From the NCBI GenBank assembly GCA_017470505.1, contig JAFUYO010000013.1, positions 228,450-292,449 on the forward strand: a DNA stretch of 64,000 bases, read 5' to 3'. How positions within the stretch are numbered: position 1 is the first letter of the stretch; every line of letters starts with the position of its first letter. The notes under the pieces were generated by a model. It had not been told where the DNA came from. It made no database searches and saw only the letters and a program-made list of their open reading frames with translations. The position numbers and the translations under genes are program-made. Of this stretch, positions 52,384-59,619 are shown piece by piece. Source of the DNA: Butyrivibrio sp. (GTDB lineage: Bacteria; Bacillota; Clostridia; Lachnospirales; Lachnospiraceae).

Positions 52384-52794
52384 GGTAAGCCTCCTGTTCT
52401 CTGAATTACGGAACTTTCCATAAATTAAAGCGCACAATGATACCAATTGATTGTTCCGCGCTTCACACTATTATTTATTCTATCACAGATTGCGTCTGAT
52501 TGTTTATGACATCTTGAATGAAACATACATGATATCATCCAAGGGTTTATACGAATGATGTGGAGATTCCGGCATCGACATGTGCCTGTGAAATAAGGCC
52601 AATAAAGAAAAACCCCAAAAACACAGAGTTTCTGAGGTTTGTAAATTCTTTTTGAATCGATGCGATTATCTCTTTGAGAACTTTTTCAATGTCCTAAGTG
52701 CTGTGTTTGCGGCATTTCTAGGACGAGTTGCTGTTTACCTGCTGCGTACGGTAGAAGGCTCAGGGCTACTGTATGCGGCTGGTGGCAATGTTTA
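52384..52794. other. Intergenic region upstream of the degenerate-GGDEF gene
   Basis: About 410 bases without a gene. It holds a minus-strand terminator (52608-52639) for the toxin module to the right. The remainder, 52640-52794, shows no recognisable feature. Confidence 0.5.
52608..52639 (-). terminator. Terminator of the DUF4417-toxin-CPCC module
   Basis: AACCTCAGAAAC and GTTTTTGGGGTT pair (with G-U pairs) around TCTGT, followed by U on the minus strand. Confidence 0.6.
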
Positions 52795-53040
52795 TTATTT
52801 CCATGTATCACACCACTGGTAATTCTTTTTCTTTATACGCATTTTAATAAATTTCTCCCTATGTTCATTAAGAGACTCCTTATTAGCTCCACCAGCAAAA
52901 TCTTGTTCACAATTCTGAACTTCATCATCTTCCCATCCACAAATCAAACAAATATCATGACTATCGGAAATATCTCCTTCACCACAACACGCACATTTAT
53001 GGGGATAACTTTTAAATTCCATGTTTTCGTTTCTGCTCAT
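52795..53040 (-). CDS. CPCC-family cysteine-rich protein (probable immunity protein)
   Basis: An 81-residue protein matching the CPCC family: YPHKCACCGEGD, HDICLICGWEDDEVQ and DFAGGANKESLNEHR. The first CPCC box is changed to CACC. Four cysteines likely bind zinc. CPCC proteins occur widely beside polymorphic toxins and are proposed immunity proteins. The start overlaps the end of the nuclease-like gene by 29 bases; GGGGAGG precedes the ATG. AT-rich, unlike the flanking housekeeping genes. Confidence 0.82.
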   Translation of the reverse strand: MSRNENMEFKSYPHKCACCGEGDISDSHDICLICGWEDDEVQNCEQDFAGGANKESLNEHREKFIKMRIKKKNYQWCDTWK

Positions 53041-53383
53041 TCCAATACCCCTCCCCTTTCTCTGGAATAAAGTATGTTATTACTGTACCGTCCGATTTCA
53101 CAATTACAAACTCATTGGTTTCATAACTAAACTTATATGTACTTCCATGCTTATCAACAAAACTATCATGAGTTACATTGTTAACATCATTAGCAAATTC
53201 TATTGCCATTTCCTGATAGTCCAATGCTGAATCTGCACCAACTTCATCGCCATGATCATTATAATGTTTCATTAACGTACTTTGGTTAAACTTCTTAGCA
53301 TATGGATAATTAATATTGTCTGTAGCAATCCCATTAGGATTACCATAAAGATTGCTTGGTCCTTTAGAAGATTCTCTTTCCAT
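53012..53383 (-). CDS. Orphan polymorphic-toxin tip, putative BECR-fold RNase
   Basis: A 123-residue protein with LMKHYNDHGDEVGADSALDYQ, helix, YETNEFVIVKSDG and VITYFIPEKGEGYW. This arrangement matches the short C-terminal nuclease domains of polymorphic toxins and phage capsid-linked toxins with a barnase/EndoU-like fold, in which the early histidines and the late D-G...T-Y-F-x-P strand form the active site. It lacks any delivery domain. The ATG at 53383 has GGAGG six bases upstream; an ATG seven codons earlier would lie within DUF4417. The next gene is its likely immunity protein. Confidence 0.6.
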   Translation of the reverse strand: MERESSKGPSNLYGNPNGIATDNINYPYAKKFNQSTLMKHYNDHGDEVGADSALDYQEMAIEFANDVNNVTHDSFVDKHGSTYKFSYETNEFVIVKSDGTVITYFIPEKGEGYWNEQKRKHGI

Positions 53384-53384
53384 C

Positions 53385-54095
53385 TTATACCTCCTCCTTA
53401 TCATGTCCAGTTACTGCATCACTTTGAATAAAGGTATATTTATCGAGATAAGGTTCAAAAATCTCCACTGGCATTGCTCCATAAACAATTACGTTTTTGG
53501 GATCTAATTCGAAAAGAATATGTTTTAAAAAATGTCTATATCTCTCCTGTTCCTCCTTTGAATGCACGCAGCCATAACTACCTATTGCTATTGTCGAACG
53601 TTTAGGAATAGCTTTTAAGAAATCTTCGCAAGTAGCCTCTATCCCAAATCTAATATTAGGAATAACTTTAATATTCAACATTCCATAATAGAACGTTAAA
53701 GATAAGTTATCTCCCATCTGGGATTTTTGCTTATATACAGGCATATCAGAGTAAACACTATAGTCAAAACCAATAATCCCCTTAGCACGTCTAAATAACT
53801 TAATATATTTTTTAGGGTTATTTAAAACAGCTAGAAACTTATCGTCTTCACAATAAAAACATATATAGTATTCTCCAATATGCCTTCCAACATCTTTCCA
53901 TTTTGAAAAAGGTATTATCTTTACTTTACCTAATTCCGTCGGAACCATCCAAGATGAAATAATTGGATACTCTTCTACTGGTGTTCTTTCAGCTCCTACA
54001 GTAAGATATGCCTTAAACACATCTTTTACTTTTTTCTTCTTTTTCTTTTTGAACGAGATAAATCTCATCTGTCCTGGTAATAAATTATTTTTCAT
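53385..54095 (-). CDS. DUF4417 family protein
   Basis: A 236-residue protein recognised by IIGFDYSVYSDMPVYKQKSQ, LTFYYGMLNIKVIPNIRFG and AIGSYGCVHSKEE, which fit DUF4417, a family common in phages and mobile loci with no known activity. It starts with a basic run (KKKKKKK near residue 20). GGAGG lies six bases before the ATG. The toxin-tip gene starts one base after its stop, so the three genes DUF4417, nuclease-like and CPCC form one compact unit. Strongly AT-rich. Confidence 0.82.
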   Translation of the reverse strand: MKNNLLPGQMRFISFKKKKKKKVKDVFKAYLTVGAERTPVEEYPIISSWMVPTELGKVKIIPFSKWKDVGRHIGEYYICFYCEDDKFLAVLNNPKKYIKLFRRAKGIIGFDYSVYSDMPVYKQKSQMGDNLSLTFYYGMLNIKVIPNIRFGIEATCEDFLKAIPKRSTIAIGSYGCVHSKEEQERYRHFLKHILFELDPKNVIVYGAMPVEIFEPYLDKYTFIQSDAVTGHDKEEV

Positions 54096-54196
54096 ACGAT
54101 TCCTCCAAAAAATAAAGCAGCTATATCAGCTGCCATAAGGAACGTATTATATAATATCACTCTAGACAGCTGCCCAAGACATCGCTGTACTTTTTA

Positions 54197-54290
54197 GAGA
54201 ATCTATGCTACAATCAACTTGCGAGGGAGGATCATAGCAATGATTCTCTATATAAAAGGCACACGCGACTTCTTGTTGTGTTGTGCTTTT
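54197..54290. other. Structured intergenic segment with terminator
   Basis: AGAGAATCTATGCTA...TAGCAATGATTCTCT pair across 54197-54250, and AAAAGGCACA / TGTGCTTTT (54254-54290) make a second hairpin with T and A runs that can end the 54290-54676 gene. A 36-codon plus-strand ORF (ATG 54240) with GGGAGG upstream is present but overlaps the neighbour gene in antisense. Confidence 0.45.
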
Positions 54291-54676
54291 TATTTTGTTG
54301 TTACTAATTCATTTTTGTTTAAATCAAAAATAATAGCATTATCTTCATAACTGTATATTCCATCTATCTTATACGCCTTTCCCCCTTCTTGTATATCCCA
54401 TCCCATCATGTTTGACAAAGTTTTTTGTAATTCTTTATTATTCCATCTTACAGAAATCAATTTCTTTTTAGGATTAAAGAACTGTATTGCGCCTTCATCA
54501 TCACTTTGGCACTTTTGTATTGCAATCTTACGTTCGCTATTGTTTATCAATAGCTTAACATATTCGCACTTATCCATTTTGATGACGGCGGTTTTACTAA
54601 AAGCAACTCCATTTTCGCTTACCGTAACGGATGCAGTACCAATACTGTAGTTATATACCTCGAATCCATCTAGCAT
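54290..54676 (-). CDS. Hypothetical AT-rich small protein
   Basis: A 128-residue soluble protein I do not recognise. It looks mostly beta (VYNYSIGTASVTVSENG, IQFFNPKKKLISVRW) with a helix in the middle and an acidic end. AGGAGGTG lies five bases before the ATG and a good promoter is just upstream. It lies between the toxin module and rpsI and shares the AT-rich composition of the module, so it may have arrived with it. Confidence 0.65.
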   Translation of the reverse strand: MLDGFEVYNYSIGTASVTVSENGVAFSKTAVIKMDKCEYVKLLINNSERKIAIQKCQSDDEGAIQFFNPKKKLISVRWNNKELQKTLSNMMGWDIQEGGKAYKIDGIYSYEDNAIIFDLNKNELVTTK

Positions 54677-54901
54677 ATCCTCACCTCCTACTATATAGTA
54701 TCACTTTTTCAGCATTACGTCAATCTTATATTCATTTTATGTTGGTCTGTATGTTTATTTAATATTGCTTTTTATTCGAAATGCGCATTTTCTGAATTGA
54801 TTTTCAACTTTTTCTTTTGGCAATCAATATTTCTATTGTTTTTTGTCCACTTTTTGTTTCTAGAATTATCTCATAAGTTTTTGTATATTATGATTTGTGA
54901 C
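54677..54901. other. AT-rich intergenic region
   Basis: No gene is visible. It holds the promoter for the 128-residue gene (54695-54723) and then about 180 bases of AT-rich sequence with no feature I can support. Confidence 0.4.
54695..54723 (-). promoter_or_regulatory. Promoter of the 128-residue hypothetical gene
   Basis: Minus strand TTGACG (54718-54723), 17-base spacer, TACTAT (54695-54700), 18 bases before the ATG. Confidence 0.55.
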
Positions 54902-54935
54902 AAAAAAACACCCCAGGACAGTTGTCCTGAGGTGT
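54902..54935 (-). terminator. Terminator of rplM-rpsI
   Basis: ACACCTCAGGACA / TGTCCTGGGGTGT stem followed by seven U on the minus strand. Confidence 0.93.
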
Positions 54936-54982
54936 AATAAGTCGTATATGATTCTCCAAAGACGTAATACGTTGTGAAACGA

Positions 54983-55381
54983 TCATCTCTTTGAGAACTG
55001 AGGTGCGCGACGGGCTTTCTTGAGACCGTACTTCTTTCTCTCCTTCATACGAGGATCTCTTGTGAGGAAGCCTGCCTTCTTGAGTGTAGGTCTGTACTCA
55101 TCTGAGTCAGCCTGGATAAGTGCTCTTGAGATGCCGTGTCTGATCGCACCGGCCTGACCTGTTGTGCCGCCGCCTCTTACTGTTACAACTACGTCAAACT
55201 TGTCTGAAGTCTGTGTAGCTACAAGGGGCTGACGAACGATAACCTTGAGAGTCTCAAGTCCGAAATACTCATCGATAGGCCTCTTGTTGATTGTTATATT
55301 TCCATTTCCGGAAACAAGGTATACTCTGGCGATTGATTTCTTCCTTCTACCTGTTCCATAGTAACTTGCTGACTTTGCCAT
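54983..55381 (-). CDS. rpsI: 30S ribosomal protein S9 (uS9)
   Basis: A 132-residue ribosomal protein contacting tRNA in the P site through its basic tail. Hallmarks: [14 protein letters not shown] at the N-terminus, [16 protein letters not shown] in the middle and the C-terminal [13 protein letters not shown] tail. ATG 55381 has AAGGAG nine bases upstream; the frame extends six codons further. Follows rplM by 26 bases in one operon. Confidence 0.98.
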   Translation of the reverse strand: MAKSASYYGTGRRKKSIARVYLVSGNGNITINKRPIDEYFGLETLKVIVRQPLVATQTSDKFDVVVTVRGGGTTGQAGAIRHGISRALIQADSDEYRPTLKKAGFLTRDPRMKERKKYGLKKARRAPQFSKR

Positions 55382-55407
55382 TGTTTCACTCTCCTTCATT
55401 CACCAAA

Positions 55408-55836
55408 TTAAAATGTTAATACTTCAGGCTTCTGTGCTGCATGAGGATGCTCTGATCCGGCATATACATGAAGCTTAGTGTACATCTCTCTTCCGAGTGA
55501 TCCCTTAGGAAGCATTCCCTTAACAGCGTGCTCAACAACTCTCTCAGGGTGATCCTGAAGCATCTGACGAAGTGAGAACTCCTTGTGATGTCCAACGTAC
55601 TCTGTGTGGTGCCAGTACATCTTCTGATCCATCTTCTTGCCGGAAACCTTGATCTTCTCGGCGTTGATAACGATCACATAGTCACCTGTGTCAATGTTAG
55701 GTGTGTAAATAGGCTTGTTCTTGCCTCTTAAAACGTTAGCTACGTTAGAAGCAAGACGTCCAAGTGTCATATCTGTAGCGTCAACTACATACCACTTCTT
55801 TTCTACTGTAGTTGCAGTAGGCATATAAGTTTTCAT
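55408..55836 (-). CDS. rplM: 50S ribosomal protein L13 (uL13)
   Basis: A 142-residue large-subunit assembly protein, standard length. Hallmarks: [41 protein letters not shown] and [22 protein letters not shown] precedes the ATG. It is the first gene of rplM-rpsI, driven by a near-consensus promoter with a leader of about 160 bases. Confidence 0.98.
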   Translation of the reverse strand: MKTYMPTATTVEKKWYVVDATDMTLGRLASNVANVLRGKNKPIYTPNIDTGDYVIVINAEKIKVSGKKMDQKMYWHHTEYVGHHKEFSLRQMLQDHPERVVEHAVKGMLPKGSLGREMYTKLHVYAGSEHPHAAQKPEVLTF

Positions 55837-55916
55837 TGTGTTTCCTCCAAATGTACCGCAATCTTAATAAATGTTACTCCTCTGCATGACCCTTCACCTG
55901 ATCCTGCAGTATATGA

Positions 55917-55948
55917 ACATATTGAAGCTTACCGGGACATCAATATGT
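55917..55948 (-). ncRNA. Hairpin in the rplM leader, possible L13 autoregulatory element
   Basis: ACATATTG and CAATATGT pair within the 5' leader of rplM (55837-55996). L13-binding leaders are known upstream of rplM in Firmicutes; this one is proposed from position and structure only. Confidence 0.35.
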
Positions 55949-56002
55949 CACTTAGCATATCTGTGGGCATAGTTATAGTGCCAACTGTGTCGCACGGAGA
56001 AT

Positions 56003-56032
56003 ATTATATGGCTAAAAGAGGTGTTTTGTCAA
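56003..56032 (-). promoter_or_regulatory. Strong promoter of rplM-rpsI
   Basis: Perfect TTGACA (56027-56032) and perfect TATAAT (56003-56008) on the minus strand with an 18-base spacer, 165 bases before the rplM ATG. Confidence 0.85.
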
Positions 56033-56085
56033 TATGAAAATCTCATATTCTCACAAAATCCGGGATGGCCTGTTTGCGTACTGAA

Positions 56086-56850
56086 TCATGTTCTCACGAG
56101 ATCCGGGAACCTGTACATTACCAGAAATAGTCCGCAGGCGGGGGCGGTTGGGCCGGCTGATGCGCGGTCCTTTATTTCAAGCATGGTCTGCACGTCGGAC
56201 GGCACGCCCTTTCCTCTTCCGATCTGGATAAGAGTTCCCGCGATGATGCGCACCATATTGTACAAAAAGCCGTTCCCGACGATCCGGATTGTGACATGGT
56301 CCCCGCTCCTTGACACATCGACGCTTTTTATTGTCCGAACGTGTGAAAGAGCCTGTGACTCCACGTTGCAGAAGCTCGTAAAATCGTGCTCTCCGACAAG
56401 GTACTGCCCCGCCTCATGCATGAGCTTTTCATCAAGAGGCATACCGAAGTGATATGTGTAAAGACGCTCCGTCGGAATCTCGGTGCGCGTGTTCAGTATC
56501 CTGTACTCGTATGTCTTCTCTGAGGTGCAGTGCCTTGGGTGGAACGATGGGTCAACCTCTCCTGACTCCACGATCCTGATGTCCGCAGGCAGTATATGAT
56601 TTAATGCAAAAGAGAACCTGTCCCCGGGAATCGAAGAAGCGGTGTCAAAAACTGCGATGTTCCCGTAGGCGTGGACACCTGCGTCGGTGCGGCTGGCGCC
56701 TATCACCTGCACATTCTCCCCTGTAAGGCCGTGTATCGCGCGGTTTAGCATCTCCTCTATAGTGTTAGGGGTGCTCTTCTGCAGCGCCCAGCCGCTGTAG
56801 GCTGATCCGTCATATGCAACTGTCAGCATGACCCTCTTTGAGTCCTGCAT
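56086..56850 (-). CDS. truA: tRNA pseudouridine(38-40) synthase
   Basis: A 254-residue enzyme that converts uridines 38-40 of the anticodon arm to pseudouridine. The catalytic aspartate is D56 in GASRTDAGVHA, with YDGSAYSGW near the start and GNGFLYNMVRIIAGTL near the end. ATG 56850 has GAGGAGG six bases upstream; the frame runs 59 codons further up but into ecfT. It follows the ECF transporter genes, the usual clostridial order, and the rplM promoter lies just beyond its stop. Confidence 0.96.
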   Translation of the reverse strand: MQDSKRVMLTVAYDGSAYSGWALQKSTPNTIEEMLNRAIHGLTGENVQVIGASRTDAGVHAYGNIAVFDTASSIPGDRFSFALNHILPADIRIVESGEVDPSFHPRHCTSEKTYEYRILNTRTEIPTERLYTYHFGMPLDEKLMHEAGQYLVGEHDFTSFCNVESQALSHVRTIKSVDVSRSGDHVTIRIVGNGFLYNMVRIIAGTLIQIGRGKGVPSDVQTMLEIKDRASAGPTAPACGLFLVMYRFPDLVRT

Positions 56851-56897
56851 GTCTATCCTCCTCGAAATCAGGAACTGTTCAGAAATCGGCAGGAGCC

Positions 56898-57701
56898 TCA
56901 TACGGGCAGCCTGCCGATAACAACAACCATGACAACATATAGCAGTATACACAGATATGCGATGAAGTCCCTCTTTTGGTAGATAAGCGGTTTCATCTTG
57001 GTCCTGCCATCGCCCCCTCTGTAGCACCTTGCTTCCATCGCCATCGCGAGGTCGTTGGCTCTTCTGAACGCCGAGATGAAAAGCGGCACGAGGAGCGGGA
57101 TCAGGTTCTTTGCTCTGTTTATGACTGAGCCGCTCTCAAAATCCGCACACCTTGCCATCTGCGCCTTCATGATCTTGTCCGTCTCCTCCATGAGGATCGG
57201 TATGAACCGGAGTGCAATCGACATCATCATCGATATCTCGTGGACGGGGACCCTTATCTTTTTAAGGGGGCCAAGGAGCTTTTCAAGTCCGTCCGTCAAG
57301 TTGTTCGGAGTCGTCGTCAGTGTCATGAGAGATGACCCCGTTATCAGAAACACGAGCCTTATTCCCATCATGAGTGCCAGCTTTATTCCCTCTTTGGTTA
57401 TCTGAAGTTTCCAGAATGAGAACACCACGATTCCGGGCGTCAGGAACAGATTGAACACCATTGTCAGTATGAGCAGGAAAAAAATCGCCTTCATTCCCCT
57501 GAAAATGAACCTTACCGGGACGTTTGAGAGCCTTATGCAGATAAGGAGAAAAAGCCCCGCAATCAGGTAGCCTATGAAGTTTTTCACAAGAAACAGGGAA
57601 ATAATAAAGGCGAAGGTCGCAACTATCTTGACCCTCGGATCAAGCCTGTGAAGTGGCGACTCCGTCCTGTAATACTGCCCCAGCGTTATATCTTTTAACA
57701 T
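56898..57701 (-). CDS. ecfT: ECF transporter transmembrane component EcfT
   Basis: A 267-residue CbiQ-type membrane protein that couples the two ECF ATPases to vitamin-binding S components. Five or six helices and the two coupling helices with Ala-Arg motifs, AQMARCADF and AMEARCYRG, are visible. It overlaps the end of ecfA2 by seven bases. The S components lie elsewhere, as expected for a group II ECF system shared among several vitamins. Confidence 0.95.
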   Translation of the reverse strand: MLKDITLGQYYRTESPLHRLDPRVKIVATFAFIISLFLVKNFIGYLIAGLFLLICIRLSNVPVRFIFRGMKAIFFLLILTMVFNLFLTPGIVVFSFWKLQITKEGIKLALMMGIRLVFLITGSSLMTLTTTPNNLTDGLEKLLGPLKKIRVPVHEISMMMSIALRFIPILMEETDKIMKAQMARCADFESGSVINRAKNLIPLLVPLFISAFRRANDLAMAMEARCYRGGDGRTKMKPLIYQKRDFIAYLCILLYVVMVVVIGRLPV

Positions 57702-58546
57702 TTCATAAATGCCTTTAGAATTTCATTTTTGGCTTCAAGCAGGGTCGTAACCGACGTGTCCACATCAAAGCCCGCCTCGCGAAGCTCCTGCATGCAGTAG
57801 GTGACCTGCGGAGCTGCAAGCCCCATCTCCTCGAGCTCTTTGTAGTGGGAAAAGACCTCTTTGGGCTCGCCGTCAAAAGTAACCCTTCCCCTGTTCATCA
57901 CGATGATCCTCTCGACATAATCAGCCACGTCTTCCATGCTGTGGCTCACAAGGATTATGGTGATCCCGGTCTTTCTGTGAAGCTCTGATATGAGCCCGAG
58001 TATCTCCTCGCGCCCCTTTGGGTCGAGCCCCGCCGTCGGCTCATCGAGTATCAGGACCTCAGGGTTCATTGCAAGGACGCCCGCTATCGCAACTCTCCTC
58101 TTCTGACCGCCCGATAGGTCAAATGGCGACTGGTAAAAATACTCATCCTCAAGTCCCACCTGCTTGAGCGCGGTGTAGGCGCGGAGCTCAGCGTCCTTCT
58201 GGGACAGCCCCAGGTTCTTTGGACCGAAGCAGACGTCCTTGAAGCAGTCCGTCTCAAAGAGCTGGTGCTCAGGGTACTGGAATACCAGCCCCACCCTGGC
58301 GCGAAGGTTCTTTTTGTTGTAGTCCCTGTCGCATATGTCCTCGTTGTTAAAAAAAATCTGACCGCTCGAGGGCGCAATGAGACCGTTCATATGCTGAATG
58401 AGCGTCGACTTGCCGGAACCTGTATGGCCGATTATCCCGATAAACTGCCCGTCCGGAATCTTGAGGCTGACGTCAATCAGCGCCGCGTTTGCCATGGCAG
58501 TATCTTCATCATATATGTAGTTGACATGATTTAAGAGAATTGCCAT
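57695..58546 (-). CDS. ecfA2: ECF transporter ATPase EcfA2
   Basis: A 283-residue ATPase. Walker A GHTGSGKST (40-48), Q-loop FQYPEHQLF, signature LSGGQKRRVAIAGVLAM, Walker B VLILDEPTAGLDP and H-loop VSHSMED are complete. The C-terminal extension contacts EcfA1. AAGGAG lies nine bases before the ATG. Forms a heterodimer with EcfA1 to power vitamin uptake. Confidence 0.95.
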   Translation of the reverse strand: MAILLNHVNYIYDEDTAMANAALIDVSLKIPDGQFIGIIGHTGSGKSTLIQHMNGLIAPSSGQIFFNNEDICDRDYNKKNLRARVGLVFQYPEHQLFETDCFKDVCFGPKNLGLSQKDAELRAYTALKQVGLEDEYFYQSPFDLSGGQKRRVAIAGVLAMNPEVLILDEPTAGLDPKGREEILGLISELHRKTGITIILVSHSMEDVADYVERIIVMNRGRVTFDGEPKEVFSHYKELEEMGLAAPQVTYCMQELREAGFDVDTSVTTLLEAKNEILKAFMKC

Positions 58547-58653
58547 CTGCCCGGACTCCTTAAATTAAGAATCTGTTAAAGAACAATTATATCCCATCTT
58601 TATATTTTGCCTCAATAATTTCAGGCATTCACTATACACCACATGGCAGTGGT

Positions 58654-59526
58654 CTACAGCATATATCCTTCAGCTCTCAGTTTTTTAAGCGCATCGATGA
58701 GCTCTTTTCTCGTGAGGATCGGGTCAGGGATCGGAAGTCCCGCCTGCCTCAGTTCATGCGCAAGGAGCGTAACCTGCGGAACGCCAAGGCGCAGGGCCTT
58801 CAGCTCATCAACCCTCTTAAATATCCCGCGGGGGGTGCCCTCCATAACGACCCTGCCCCTGTCCATGACAAAGACCTTGTCTGCGTCCACCACCTCTTCC
58901 ATGTAGTGGGTTATGAGGATGATGGTTATGCCCTCGACCTGATTGAGGCCCCTGGCGGCGCGTATCACCTCGCGCCTTCCATTGGGGTCGAGCATCGCTG
59001 TGGGCTCATCCATTATGATGCACTTTGGGTGCATTGCGATGACTCCCGCGATCGAAACTCTCTGTTTCTGTCCGCCTGATAAGTGGTTGGGAGATGCCTT
59101 CCTGTACTTGTCCATCCTGACAGCCCTAAGGCTCTCGTCGACTCTCTCCCAGATCTCCTCAGTCGGAACGCCCATGTTCTCAGGGCCAAAACCGACGTCC
59201 TCCTCGACAACCTGACCGATTATCTGGTTGTCGGGGTTCTGGAAGATCATGCCGGCCTCCTGCCTGATGTCCCAGAGGTGCTCCTCATCCTCCGTGAGCA
59301 TTCCGTCCACGTGGACTTCGCCCTCTGTGGGATACAAAAGAGCGTTGAAGTGTTTGGCAAGAGTTGACTTACCCGAACCGTTGTGTCCGAGGATCGCAAT
59401 GAACTGCCCCGGCTCGACAGACAGATCCACCTCATCGACAGCCCTGGTGATGCCCTCGACATTGCCCTCTTCATCACGGCGTATATATTCAAATACAAGC
59501 TTGTCTGTCTGAATCATTTTGCTCAT
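58654..59526 (-). CDS. ecfA1: ECF transporter ATPase EcfA1
   Basis: A 290-residue ATPase. Walker A GHNGSGKST (47-55), Q-loop FQNPDNQIIG, signature LSGGQKQRVSIAGVIAM, Walker B CIIMDEPTAMLDP and H-loop ITHYMEE are complete. ATG 59526 is chosen over an upstream start as AGGA lies nine bases ahead and the family starts here. A 107-base gap separates it from ecfA2. Confidence 0.95.
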   Translation of the reverse strand: MSKMIQTDKLVFEYIRRDEEGNVEGITRAVDEVDLSVEPGQFIAILGHNGSGKSTLAKHFNALLYPTEGEVHVDGMLTEDEEHLWDIRQEAGMIFQNPDNQIIGQVVEEDVGFGPENMGVPTEEIWERVDESLRAVRMDKYRKASPNHLSGGQKQRVSIAGVIAMHPKCIIMDEPTAMLDPNGRREVIRAARGLNQVEGITIILITHYMEEVVDADKVFVMDRGRVVMEGTPRGIFKRVDELKALRLGVPQVTLLAHELRQAGLPIPDPILTRKELIDALKKLRAEGYML

Positions 59527-59619
59527 TTTTGAGGTTCCTGCTGCCAAACAATCATTAAACCATACAAAACAGTCGTTAATAGTCAACTCATTTTACTAGA
59601 TACCGGGAATTATTACAAG

